From the IMG/VR virus record IMGVR_UViG_3300028560_000009, positions 1 through 24,703 of that record: 24,703 nucleotides of DNA, one strand, 5' to 3'. Source of the DNA: a virus. The translations under genes were made by a program, and so were the position numbers. Below are positions 12,607-19,392 of the stretch, piece by piece. The notes below the pieces were generated by a model. That model saw only the letters and a list, made by a program, of their open reading frames with translations, was not told where the DNA came from and searched no databases. Position 1 is the stretch's first letter, and each line of letters opens with the position of its first letter.

Positions 12607-12713
12607 GCACCACAGTCAGATATCGCGCTAAAAATGTCCTGTTTTACCCGCTGTTCGTTGCAAGGGGTTTGTGACATCCTATTGCCTCTTTCAACGATCT
12701 ACAGAAACACGCA

Positions 12714-12872
12714 ATGGAAACCGAAACCCTTGGCAGTTCTGTTTACCCCCTTCTCGCCGAACTGCGCATCACCCTCTCGCATGACAACAAATTCAAAGTC
12801 GAAAAACGCGGCAACCTCGCCGCCATCCTTGATTTCCTCCGTTCCAATCCCGACGCACTCCAATCTGCGTAA
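12714..12872 (+). CDS. 52-aa small protein downstream of luxR-type gene
   Basis: A 52-aa frame starting METETLGSSVYPLLAELRIT, then LSHDNKFKVEKRGNLAAILD and FLRSNPDALQSA. Third codon positions are strongly C/G-biased like its neighbours, which supports coding. The product is two amphipathic helices around a short basic turn and has no membrane segment. No clear ribosome site lies upstream. It is the last gene before the second operator pair and lies about 107 bases after the LuxR-type gene. Known phage LuxR receptors can be paired with small lysis-switch proteins; a parallel here is a hypothesis only. Confidence 0.55.
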   Translation: METETLGSSVYPLLAELRITLSHDNKFKVEKRGNLAAILDFLRSNPDALQSA

Positions 12873-12931
12873 TACATGACGGGCCGTCCTGGCCCTCACC
12901 CCTTCCTAGTTTGCCCTTGCCGCACAATCAA

Positions 12932-12946
12932 TTACCCATTTGGTAA
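12932..12946. promoter_or_regulatory. Operator O_L-like site 2
   Basis: TTACC-CATTT-GGTAA, a palindrome matching the TTACCC-N3-GGGTAA operators near the repressor with one arm base changed. It is 67 bp centre to centre from the site at 12999-13013. Confidence 0.65.
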
Positions 12947-12993
12947 CCAAAAAAGCCACACGCGCCATGTGCAGGTAATCTTTTGTCTTGCCT

Positions 12994-13018
12994 TATAGTT
13001 ACCCACGAGGTAATCTTC
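12994..13018 (+). promoter_or_regulatory. Candidate P_L -10 with operator O_L-like site 1
   Basis: TATAGT (12994-12999) merges into TTACC-CACGA-GGTAA (12999-13013) and the flank TCTTC. The leftward promoter at 7715-7691 has the same order: TATAAG, TTACCCCTAGGGTAA, then TCTTC. The mirrored design indicates co-repression of both early operons. No clear -35 is visible 17 bases upstream. A half-site GGTAATCTT lies at 12974-12982. Confidence 0.65.
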
Positions 13019-13434
13019 ACTCCATCAGCTCAGCAACACCGAGCAACGCTCTTTACACAACTTGCAGGGATTAGCAGCCGAAGCGCGAAAGCGTATTAGG
13101 CCCGGCCTCAGATGCAGCCCCGCGCCGGCAAAGCGGGAGCAAACACAGCGAGCACAAAGCGAGCTGGAAGCGTGCGAATCGGGCGACGAAAAGCCAGGTA
13201 ATGAAACACGTGATGCGCCAATCAAACCGTGGCGAGTAACGGGTGAACGAAGTGAATGCAGCACTGGCGACCACGGCCAGGCGACCCAACAACGGAAGCG
13301 AACGGGTGGAGGTGGCGAGGCGAGGTTCCCGGTCACGGATAGCGATCAACGCACGGGGTACTGACCGGTTAGCGCCCGGGTAACGCACAAGCAGCTATAC
13401 ACATCGCGAAGTACCGGTGGCCTGGCGACGGGCC

Positions 13435-13472
13435 ATCACCACAACAGCTTCGACTGAGGACGTTGTGGTGAT
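13435..13472 (+). promoter_or_regulatory. Hairpin just before ribosome site of 71-aa gene
   Basis: An 11-bp perfect stem (ATCACCACAAC / GTTGTGGTGAT) with a 16-base loop ends 5 bases before the AGGAG ribosome site (13478-13482) of the gene at 13488. It may protect, process or regulate that message. Confidence 0.55.
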
Positions 13473-13487
13473 CAACAGGAGAGCGGA

Positions 13488-13703
13488 ATGAACGAAACGA
13501 TCGACTTCGACGACGCGGAATGCGTCGTTTTTGCGCCGTACTCCATCGTCTGGTTTAAGCCGGTGGTCTTTAACACGAGTCGCTTTATCGGCAATTATCT
13601 GCTCTACGGCGAGCGCCCTGGCTTCAAGGTTATTCGCGGCCCGGTAGTGACGGACGCGCCGTCGCCCCCGCTGGATGACCCGATGGACGACATTGAGTTT
13701 TAA
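13488..13703 (+). CDS. Hypothetical 71-aa acidic phage protein
   Basis: A 71-aa protein with AGGAG 5 bases before its ATG region and clean coding bias. The sequence (MNETIDFDDAECVVFAPYSI, then VWFKPVVFNTSRFIGNYLLY) is aromatic and beta-rich, and the tail is Pro/Asp-rich (PPLDDPMDDIEF). The acidic end resembles those of small phage proteins that mimic DNA or dock on host proteins, but no family is recognised. It is the first convincing gene of the left operon. Lambda has regulators and host-takeover genes in that place. Confidence 0.7.
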   Translation: MNETIDFDDAECVVFAPYSIVWFKPVVFNTSRFIGNYLLYGERPGFKVIRGPVVTDAPSPPLDDPMDDIEF

Positions 13704-14135
13704 AGGCTGGCCGCTTGGCAATAGGCGGCTCATGAAGGCCTGTTCGCAGCAGCGGAAGCTACGGCAGAAGGGGCGCGTAAGCCGAAACGGCCTTCATGGG
13801 ACAGCAGTACCGATTCAAGGGCAGCGCGGACGCCACGCAAGACCGCGTATCTCACCGGGAGACGATCATGTAACTGCATCGGGATGGGCAAGGACAACTC
13901 AGCACGGCCTTACTGGGGAGTGAGGCCGGTTTCCAAAGGCGCGTGACAGGCGATTTTGGCAACAAAGTTCCTCCCGCTGGGCTGGCAACCTACTGCCGTA
14001 AACACGGGATTCCCCAATGAGTCAGCCAACAAGGGGCGCGGGTTCCGCCGCGTGACGACGGCCGAGCATAGGCAAGGGTGCGGAAAGAGTGCTGACCTCC
14101 GGGAAAGTCCGGCCAAATTCATCCTGTGAGTGTTT
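13704..14135 (+). ncRNA. Candidate structured phage RNA ending at strong terminator
   Basis: No convincing gene lies between 13704 and 14171. Instead there are dense pairings: GCCGC/GCGGC (about 13709-13730); CATGAAGGCC (13731-13740) with GGCCTTCATG (13789-13798); CGGCCTTACT-GGGG-AGTGAGGCCG (13905-13928); and CCGG-GAAAGT-CCGG (about 14098-14111). Several GGCCTT/AAGGCC elements could pair in alternative ways. An intrinsic terminator follows directly. The stretch could be a trans-acting RNA, an antitermination leader or a decayed gene. Not assigned to any known RNA class. Confidence 0.4.
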
Positions 14136-14161
14136 GCCCGCGGCGCGCGGGCTTCTTTTTT
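14136..14161 (+). terminator. Strong terminator inside left operon
   Basis: GCCCGCG-GCG-CGCGGGC stem-loop followed by TTCTTTTTT. It lies between the leader and the recombination genes, so left-operon transcription must read through or restart. Confidence 0.8.
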
Positions 14162-14171
14162 GGGAGGTCGC

Positions 14172-14363
14172 ATGGAAAACGACATCGCAGCCGCTCGCGT
14201 CCAGGTAGTGATCGACGCCAGCCGGCTGATTATGGCGTATCGGCGCGGAGATGGGCCGGACGAGATCGCGGCAATCATCAAAACGTGCCTTGAGCCGTCC
14301 GTCATGGCTTACCAGCGGGCAGACAACGCGCAGTGGCCAAGGCGCTGCAAGGAGATGGCATGA
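14172..14363 (+). CDS. Hypothetical 63-aa helical phage protein
   Basis: Begins at the ATG at 14172, with GGGAGG 5 bases upstream; an earlier in-frame codon lies in the terminator. The sequence (MENDIAAARVQVVIDASRLI, then MAYRRGDGPDEIAAIIKTCL) is alpha-helical and ends in a basic segment (WPRRCKEMA). It overlaps the next gene by four bases (ATGA). It is the first of a run of small coupled genes leading to the Sak4-like ATPase; family unknown. Confidence 0.7.
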   Translation: MENDIAAARVQVVIDASRLIMAYRRGDGPDEIAAIIKTCLEPSVMAYQRADNAQWPRRCKEMA

Positions 14364-14503
14364 AGCCTTATCTGATCACTGTCGTTGAGCGCGACGGCAC
14401 GCGCTACACCGTGCCAGCGCTCGCCCATCACGTCTGTGATGCCCAGCTGATGGTGCTGGATTCCATCGGGCGGGTCGTGGGTATTCAAGGGAGGCCGGCA
14501 TGA
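14360..14503 (+). CDS. Hypothetical 47-aa phage protein
   Basis: A 47-aa frame starting MKPYLITVVERDGTRYTVPA and continuing LAHHVCDAQLMVLDSIGRVV. The beta-strand/turn/strand opening followed by a helix suggests a small globular fold. It shares four bases (ATGA) with both neighbours; GGAG lies 6 bases upstream. Coupling on both sides and normal codon bias support translation; no function can be given. Confidence 0.6.
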   Translation: MKPYLITVVERDGTRYTVPALAHHVCDAQLMVLDSIGRVVGIQGRPA

Positions 14504-14592
14504 AGGCTTCTGTCAAAAATCGTATTGGCGCCGTGGTTTTGGCGGTGATCATCTTCATCGCCTACGGCCTGATTCAAACGCAATGGGGTTGA
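14500..14592 (+). CDS. 30-aa membrane micro-protein
   Basis: A 30-aa frame: a basic start (MKASVKNRIG), one hydrophobic helix (AVVLAVIIFIAYGLI) and a short polar end. The ribosome site GGGAGG lies 5 bases before the ATG, and the start overlaps the upstream stop (ATGA). Predicted single-pass inner-membrane peptide. Micro-proteins of this kind are repeatedly embedded in both early operons here. Confidence 0.6.
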   Translation: MKASVKNRIGAVVLAVIIFIAYGLIQTQWG

Positions 14593-14594
14593 TC

Positions 14595-14942
14595 ATGAGC
14601 AAAATGGGTGAATTTGACATCGAATGGGGCGAAAAGCCCGGTGGCGATTCGGACTGCGACCCCGTTTACATCGCTGGGCAGTTCAAGCAGAAGGTCGAGG
14701 CGATGCTCCCGAATTTTTGCGATGTGGATGTAGAGATAATGGGCGGCGGCGAAATTTTCATCTTCATTCAGATTGACGGCGTGACGTACAAGTCGCCGCC
14801 CGTTGACGACTACAGCGAAGTTGGCCTGCAGCGCATCAAAAAGGCGACCGCGCAAATGGTGTTCATGGCTGAGGACAAGCGCAAGAACGCCCCGCGCCGC
14901 GTCGTCGGCTCAGACGCCAACTACAGTAGTCGGTTCGACTGA
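14595..14942 (+). CDS. Hypothetical 115-aa acidic phage protein
   Basis: Start at 14595 with GGGGTTGATC upstream; a second in-frame ATG at 14583 is possible. The protein is acidic at the front (MGEFDIEWGEKPGGDSDCDP). A central beta stretch follows (VDVEIMGGGEIFIFIQIDGV), then a basic C-terminal helix (RIKKATAQMVFMAEDKRKNA). It shares one base with the next start. Small and possibly nucleic-acid-associated, as it precedes the recombination genes, but no known family is recognised. Confidence 0.65.
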   Translation: MSKMGEFDIEWGEKPGGDSDCDPVYIAGQFKQKVEAMLPNFCDVDVEIMGGGEIFIFIQIDGVTYKSPPVDDYSEVGLQRIKKATAQMVFMAEDKRKNAPRRVVGSDANYSSRFD

Positions 14943-15133
14943 TGGCGCCGCTGGATGTGCCGCCCAGGGCGAGCAAGGAGCGCGCCGGTCACATTGCGCT
15001 GGTCCGCTCGCTGATTCTGGGCGGCCCGACAAACCGCCCCATCACTGACGCGGATCGCAGCCTGACGCTGCGCCGCAACGACCGATTCGAACGCGAGATG
15101 GCAAAGGCTCTGGCTGGCGCCGATTTCGCATAA
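14942..15133 (+). CDS. Hypothetical 63-aa basic phage protein
   Basis: A 63-aa frame starting MAPLDVPPRASKERAGHIAL and ending EREMAKALAGADFA. It is rich in Arg and helical in its second half (TLRRNDRFEREMAKAL). The start overlaps the previous stop by one base (TGATG), implying re-initiation. It lies 14 bases before the Sak4-like gene. Charge and context suggest nucleic-acid or protein contact in recombination; unproven. Confidence 0.6.
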   Translation: MAPLDVPPRASKERAGHIALVRSLILGGPTNRPITDADRSLTLRRNDRFEREMAKALAGADFA

Positions 15134-15147
15134 CGAGGACATAAGCC

Positions 15148-15807
15148 ATGGGCATCACCACATTCATCCTTGGCGAGCCCGGGACCGGGAAGTCGGCAAG
15201 CATGCGCAATATGCCGCCCGAAGAGACGCTGCTGATTCAGTGCATCAAGAAGCCGCTTCCGTTCCGCTCCGCAACGTGGAAGCTGTTCAACCGCGAGAGC
15301 TGCAAAACGGGAAACATTTTCGTGACGGATGACTATCAAAAAATCATCGAGCTGATGCAAAAAACGTCGCGCAAACGGGTCGTCATCGACGATTACCAGT
15401 ACCTGATGTGCAACGAATTTATGCGCCGTACCGACGAGCGCGGATTCGATAAGTTCTCGGAGATCGGGCATCACGCATGGAAAGTCATCATGGATGCTGC
15501 GGATCTGCCTGACGATGTTCGGGTCTATGTCCTGTGCCACACCGACACGTCGTCGGACGGCATGACGAAGATCAAGACCATCGGGAAGATGCTCGATGAG
15601 AAAGTCTCCCTGGACGGCATGGTAACCATCTGCCTGCGCACGAAGGTTATGGATGGCCAGTTCCACTTTACGACCCGGAACAGCGGGTTCGACACCGTCA
15701 AGTCGCCAATGGGTTTGTTTGACGCCGCGATGATCGACAACGACCTGGAGGCGGTCGACGCCGCCATCTGTAATTACTACGGGATCGGCCAAGCTGCCGC
15801 CGCCTGA
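15148..15807 (+). CDS. Sak4-like RecA-fold ATPase (phage recombinase)
   Basis: A 219-aa P-loop ATPase. Walker A is GEPGTGKS at residues 9-16 and Walker B is VVIDDYQYL at 78-86. Later come VYVLCHTDTS and a KTIGKMLDEKVSLDGMV segment, as in phage nucleotide-binding proteins of the AAA_24/Sak4 group. Sak4 proteins are single-domain RecA-like phage recombinases that promote strand annealing with a partner SSB. The next gene codes an SSB-like protein, which fits that pairing well. Ribosome site GAGGACATAAGCC before the ATG. Alternative: an ATPase of the same fold with another DNA role. Confidence 0.8.
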   Translation: MGITTFILGEPGTGKSASMRNMPPEETLLIQCIKKPLPFRSATWKLFNRESCKTGNIFVTDDYQKIIELMQKTSRKRVVIDDYQYLMCNEFMRRTDERGFDKFSEIGHHAWKVIMDAADLPDDVRVYVLCHTDTSSDGMTKIKTIGKMLDEKVSLDGMVTICLRTKVMDGQFHFTTRNSGFDTVKSPMGLFDAAMIDNDLEAVDAAICNYYGIGQAAAA

Positions 15808-15824
15808 TACTTCTGGAGAATCAA

Positions 15825-16541
15825 ATGGCTTTTCGCACCCTGAACGCGGAATCGGCGCGCGCCGCCGACAACCGCCAGTCCGGCATTACGCAGCCGGGTA
15901 AATTTGTTGGCACCTTGCTGGTGGCTGAATACGTCCAGAAGACGACGTCCAGCGGGATTTCGTTTTCGTTCAAGACCACGACAGGGCAAGAAGCTCGCTG
16001 GTATAGCAATCTGACATACGAAGACAAGAGCACTCACCAGCCGACCGACAATGAGGGCGGCTTTCAAGAGCTGGATTCGTTGATGGCCTGTCTGCGACTG
16101 CGCGATCTGCCGGACCCGGTAATGGGCGAAATCGAGAAATGGGACGCCGCATCTCAGTCCCGTCAGCTTGTTCGGGCTCCGCTGCTGGCGGCGTTGATGG
16201 GCAAGCCGATTGGCGCCCTCTTCCGCATGGAAGAGTATCTGTCTGACAGCGGTGAAGTGAAAGAAAAAGCCCTGTTCGACACCTGGTTCTCGCCGTCGGA
16301 TGAAAAGATCGCTTCCGAAGTGCTGGACGGGGACAAATGCAAAGAGCCGAAGCGGCTGGCTGCCCGTGTTGACTGGATCGCGGCAAACCCCGTCAAGCGC
16401 CTCAAGGGTGGCAGCGCCAGTAAGGTTTCCCCGCCGGGGCGCCGTGAACAGCCTCAACCGAAGAAATATAACGACATCGACGACGATATACCATTTTCCC
16501 CGATCGGGCTTGAAAACCGCGTCATTATTCACTGCATTTAA
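15825..16541 (+). CDS. SSB-like single-strand DNA-binding protein
   Basis: A 238-aa protein. The N-terminal 65 residues (GKFVGTLLVAEYVQKTTSSG, then FSFKTTTGQEARWYSNLTYE) are beta-rich with aromatics, as expected of an OB-like fold. The C-terminal third is a Pro/Gln/Lys linker leading to the acidic tip DDDIPF at 219-224, the hallmark of bacterial and phage SSB tails that recruit repair enzymes. Here 14 more residues (to IIHCI) follow the tip, which is unusual. It starts 17 bases after the Sak4-like gene, with GGAG upstream. Its partner role is inferred from the Sak4-SSB pairing. Confidence 0.65.
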   Translation: MAFRTLNAESARAADNRQSGITQPGKFVGTLLVAEYVQKTTSSGISFSFKTTTGQEARWYSNLTYEDKSTHQPTDNEGGFQELDSLMACLRLRDLPDPVMGEIEKWDAASQSRQLVRAPLLAALMGKPIGALFRMEEYLSDSGEVKEKALFDTWFSPSDEKIASEVLDGDKCKEPKRLAARVDWIAANPVKRLKGGSASKVSPPGRREQPQPKKYNDIDDDIPFSPIGLENRVIIHCI

Positions 16542-16553
16542 CCGGAGCTCACC

Positions 16554-17231
16554 ATGGCCCAAACCGCACGCATCTTTGATATTGAGACCACCGGCCACAT
16601 CGACAAGAAGACCGGCGCCCTGCCTGACGTGGTTGAAGCCGCCTGGCTGGAATTGGACGAACCGCCGGTCTGCGCAGTTATTGACCGGTTTGAACAGCGC
16701 TACAACCCGACCAAACGCATCAACCTCGGCGCGCTGGCTACGCACCACATTCATCCGGATGACCTGGTGGACTGCCCGTCGCACACGAATTTCGCGCTGC
16801 CGCCGACCGATTACTTAATCGGCCACAACGTCGACGGCTTCGACTGGATCGTCATCGGCAAGCCGCCGGTCAAGTTGATCGACACCCTGGCGCTGGCGCG
16901 GATGGCATGGCCATCACTCGACAGCCACACGCAAAGCGCCCTGCTGTACTACCTCAAGGGCAAAGCGGCGCGCGAGGTATTGCGCAGCGCTCACAGCGCC
17001 CTGGCTGACGTCGGTATCTGCCGCGAGATCCTACTGGCGCTGCTGAATGACCTGAAAGTGACGAGCTGGCAGGAGTTGCACGAGCTGTCCGAGCACGCAC
17101 TGGTGCCGGTGGCAATGCCGTTCGGCAAGCATGCCGGCGTGCCGCTGTCGCAGGTTCCGCGCGATTACGTCAAATGGCTGTTGAATCAGCCCAACATCGA
17201 ACCGCGACTCCGCGCCGCGCTCACCAAATAA
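16554..17231 (+). CDS. ExoX-like DEDDh 3'-5' exonuclease
   Basis: A 225-aa exonuclease. The DEDDh set is complete: D9 and E11 in IFDIETTG, D97 in HNVDGFDW, and H147 with D152 in HSALADV. A C-terminal domain from about 187 (AMPFGKHAGVPLSQVPRDYV, then KWLLNQ) is the short module often fused to phage ExoX-type enzymes. Such enzymes degrade single-stranded 3' ends in a metal-dependent reaction and may trim ends during recombination with the Sak4-SSB pair upstream. CGGAG lies 6 bases before the ATG. A terminator follows immediately. Confidence 0.85.
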   Translation: MAQTARIFDIETTGHIDKKTGALPDVVEAAWLELDEPPVCAVIDRFEQRYNPTKRINLGALATHHIHPDDLVDCPSHTNFALPPTDYLIGHNVDGFDWIVIGKPPVKLIDTLALARMAWPSLDSHTQSALLYYLKGKAAREVLRSAHSALADVGICREILLALLNDLKVTSWQELHELSEHALVPVAMPFGKHAGVPLSQVPRDYVKWLLNQPNIEPRLRAALTK

Positions 17232-17235
17232 TCAG

Positions 17236-17256
17236 CCCCGCTTCGGCGGGGTTTTT
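17236..17256 (+). terminator. Terminator after ExoX-like gene
   Basis: CCCCGC-TTCG-GCGGGG stem-loop with a stable UUCG tetraloop, followed by TTTTT, four bases after the stop. Confidence 0.85.
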
Positions 17257-17269
17257 CGTGGAGAAAGCC

Positions 17270-18436
17270 ATGGAACAACCCGAACAAACCGGCGTCGCCC
17301 TGGTCGAGCCGGCCGAGATCGCATCGCGCGATCTGCTAACCATCGACCCGGTGACCTACGTCACCGCCGTCTATGCCGGCCATCACACGGCGCTGGCGCT
17401 GGCTATCGCAGCCATTCCGGCAGAGATCGACGTCACCACCCCGGCGGGCTACAAGCTGGCGACGACCCATCGCGCGACGTTCAAGGGTATTCGCACAGGC
17501 GCCAACGCCACGCGCCAGCAGCGCAAAGCACCGATCCTCGAAATCGGCAAACTGATTGACTCGCACTATAAGGCGCTGGAGGCCGAGGTTACGCCGTACG
17601 AAGCCCGGTTCGACGCCCTCATCAAAGACGAAGATGCGCGTAAAGAGGCCATCAAAGCCGAGAAAGCGCGCATCGAAGCCGAGCGCATCGACGCCATTAA
17701 ATTCCGAATCGACGCATTCGGACTGGTGGCGCTGGACTGCATCGGCAAGTCGGCGGAACACATTCAGGGCGCAATCGAGACAGTCACGGCAGTCGAGATC
17801 GACGCGAGCTTCGAAGAATTTACCACCACCGCCGCGTCAGCCAAGCAATCCGCGCTCGAAAAACTGGATCTGGCGCTGACCAGCGCCAAGGAGGCCGAAG
17901 CCGAGCAGGCTCGGGCCAAGGCGGAACGCGACGAATTTGAGCGCCAGCGCAAGCAGCAAGCGGCCGACGCCGCCGCCCTTGCTGCCGAGCGCAAGCGACT
18001 GGCTGACGAGCGCGCAGAGCAGGAGCGCAAAGCCAAGATCCAACGCGACGCAGAGTCTGCGGCTATTGCAGAAGAACGCCGGAAGCTGGGCGCGGCCCGG
18101 GTCGAGCAAGAGCGTGCAGCCAAGACTCAGGCCGACGCCCTCGCAGCTCAACAGGCTGAAATCAAGCGGCAGCAGGACGAACTGGCTGCCCTGCCGAAGC
18201 CGGCGCCGGTTGTCGTTGAAGCCGCACCCGCACCGATTGCGGTTGTGCCGCCCAAGCTCACGTCAGTGGCAACGGCGCCCGCACCAGCCCCGCTCCGCGA
18301 CGACCCCGAGCACATCAAGCTCATGCTCGACCTGATCGAATCCATCAGGGACGGCAGCAACATTCACCGCGAACGTGCCATCAAGAATGCCGAAGCCTTT
18401 ATCGCATCGGCGCGCGCACAGCAGGAGGCCGCATGA
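17270..18436 (+). CDS. Long coiled-coil phage protein, 388 aa
   Basis: Starts at the ATG at 17270, past the terminator; a longer open frame upstream overlaps the exonuclease gene. An N-terminal globular part (about 1-95) includes KLATTHRATFKGIRTGANAT. A long charged coiled coil follows (about 95-310), rich in Glu/Ala/Arg/Lys (RAKAERDEFERQRKQQAADA). A Pro/Ala/Val linker and a C-terminal helical domain (EHIKLMLDLIESIRDGSNIH) complete it. Composition resembles TolA-like sequences, but no signal or membrane segment is seen, so it is probably cytoplasmic. It is coupled by ATGA to rdgC, suggesting a DNA-metabolism partner. Family not named. Confidence 0.75.
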   Translation: MEQPEQTGVALVEPAEIASRDLLTIDPVTYVTAVYAGHHTALALAIAAIPAEIDVTTPAGYKLATTHRATFKGIRTGANATRQQRKAPILEIGKLIDSHYKALEAEVTPYEARFDALIKDEDARKEAIKAEKARIEAERIDAIKFRIDAFGLVALDCIGKSAEHIQGAIETVTAVEIDASFEEFTTTAASAKQSALEKLDLALTSAKEAEAEQARAKAERDEFERQRKQQAADAAALAAERKRLADERAEQERKAKIQRDAESAAIAEERRKLGAARVEQERAAKTQADALAAQQAEIKRQQDELAALPKPAPVVVEAAPAPIAVVPPKLTSVATAPAPAPLRDDPEHIKLMLDLIESIRDGSNIHRERAIKNAEAFIASARAQQEAA

Positions 18437-19335
18437 CCTGGTTCAAACAACTTTCAATTTTCCGCCTGTCCGCCCCGGTCGACGGCGCGGCATTGTCCGA
18501 ACGCCTGGATAAAGCGCCGTTCGCCAAATGCGCCGGACTGGACTGGTTTACCGAGGGCTGGGTCTGGCCGGCAAGCCACGTCGGCAGCCCGGTATTCAAG
18601 GCCCGCGACTGCCTGCTGGTCTCGCTCAAGCGCGAAGACAAGGTTCTGCCGGTAGTGACGATCCGCGCAGCCGTCGATGAAAAGGCGCTGGAGATCGAAC
18701 AGCGCGACCATCGCGGCATTGGCCACAAGGAAAAGCAGGCATTAAAAGAACAGGTGACCGATGACCTGCTACCGAAAGCCTTCACCCGGGAAGGCCGCCT
18801 GAACGCCTACATCGACAATCGCCGCAGATGGCTGATGGTCGACACGTCCACATCCAGCAAGGCGGAAGCGCTGGTCAGCAAACTGCGTGAGGCTCTGCCG
18901 CCGTTCCCGGCTGCCTTGCCCCGCGCCAAGTTTGCCCCGCACACCGCCATGACCGATTGGCTGGCCGCGGGCGAAGCGCCAGAAGGTTTTGAGCTGGATG
19001 CCGAAGTCGAGCTGCGCGACCCGAGCGAAAACGGTGCGGTAATCCGCTGCGTTCGCATGGATCTGACCTCTGATGAAATTCGCCAGCACATCGCCACCGG
19101 CAAGCAGGTTACGAAGCTCGGATTGATCTGGAACGAGCGCGTGCGCTTTGTGCTGACCGACACGCTGCAGCTCAAGCGCATTCAGTTCCTCGATGTCCTG
19201 CAGGATGAAGCCAGTCAGGCTGGCGACGACAGCGCCAGCCTGTTTGAGGCCACGCTTACGCTGATGGTCGAGGAGCTGGGCGACCTGGTTGATGGGCTGA
19301 TCGAGGCACTCGGCGGATTGGATGCGGCTGGATGA
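18433..19335 (+). CDS. rdgC: RdgC recombination-associated protein
   Basis: A 300-aa protein matching RdgC across its length: start MTWFKQLSIFRLSAPVDGAA, then GWVWPASHVGSPVFKARDCL, VLPVVTIRAAVDEKALEIEQ, KAFTREGRLNAYIDNRRRWL and a C-terminal domain with VTKLGLIWNERVRFVLTD. RdgC forms a ring-shaped dimer that encircles double-stranded DNA and restrains RecA. A phage copy would modulate host RecA or protect replicating phage DNA. The length equals the bacterial family (about 300 aa). It overlaps the coiled-coil gene by four bases. Few phages carry it, so it was probably acquired from a host. Confidence 0.9.
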   Translation: MTWFKQLSIFRLSAPVDGAALSERLDKAPFAKCAGLDWFTEGWVWPASHVGSPVFKARDCLLVSLKREDKVLPVVTIRAAVDEKALEIEQRDHRGIGHKEKQALKEQVTDDLLPKAFTREGRLNAYIDNRRRWLMVDTSTSSKAEALVSKLREALPPFPAALPRAKFAPHTAMTDWLAAGEAPEGFELDAEVELRDPSENGAVIRCVRMDLTSDEIRQHIATGKQVTKLGLIWNERVRFVLTDTLQLKRIQFLDVLQDEASQAGDDSASLFEATLTLMVEELGDLVDGLIEALGGLDAAG

Positions 19336-19392
19336 GTTTGAGAAGTCGACATCGAGTGTTTCACGCCATGAGAAAACATTATCGGAGGATTT

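Larger units (their letters stand above)
12873..13487 (+). other. Left early promoter region and non-coding leader
   Basis: 615 bases without a convincing gene. It holds two operators (12932-12946 and 12999-13013) with a candidate rightward promoter between them, then a purine-rich leader. A 100-codon open frame at 13062-13364 starts at TTG without a ribosome site and is Arg/Gly-rich; it was judged non-coding, though an N-like antiterminator cannot be excluded. Possible pairings include CCGTGG/CCACGG (about 13230-13279) and CCGGTCA/TGACCGG (about 13330-13370). A strong hairpin precedes the next gene. Confidence 0.55.

Noticed and set aside
13062-13364. 100-codon Arg/Gly-rich frame in the left-operon leader
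   Set aside because: Starts at TTG with no ribosome site, poor coding bias and purine-repeat composition; kept only as a remote N-like possibility.
14090-14115. RNase-P-like or group II intron-like motif (GGGAAAGTCCGG)
   Set aside because: Only a short match; the surrounding conserved core of RNase P RNA or of intron domain V is absent.
14989-15792. 267-aa minus-strand frame opposite the Sak4-like gene
   Set aside because: The plus strand carries a P-loop ATPase with intact motifs; the minus frame has shadow composition and would cross three genes.
15777-16784. 335-aa minus-strand frame opposite the SSB-like and exonuclease genes
   Set aside because: Both plus-strand genes have ribosome sites and motifs; the minus frame shows no family features.
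17764-18151. Ala/Ser-rich minus-strand frames over the coiled-coil gene
   Set aside because: Mirror images of a repetitive, GC-rich coding sequence; no ribosome sites.
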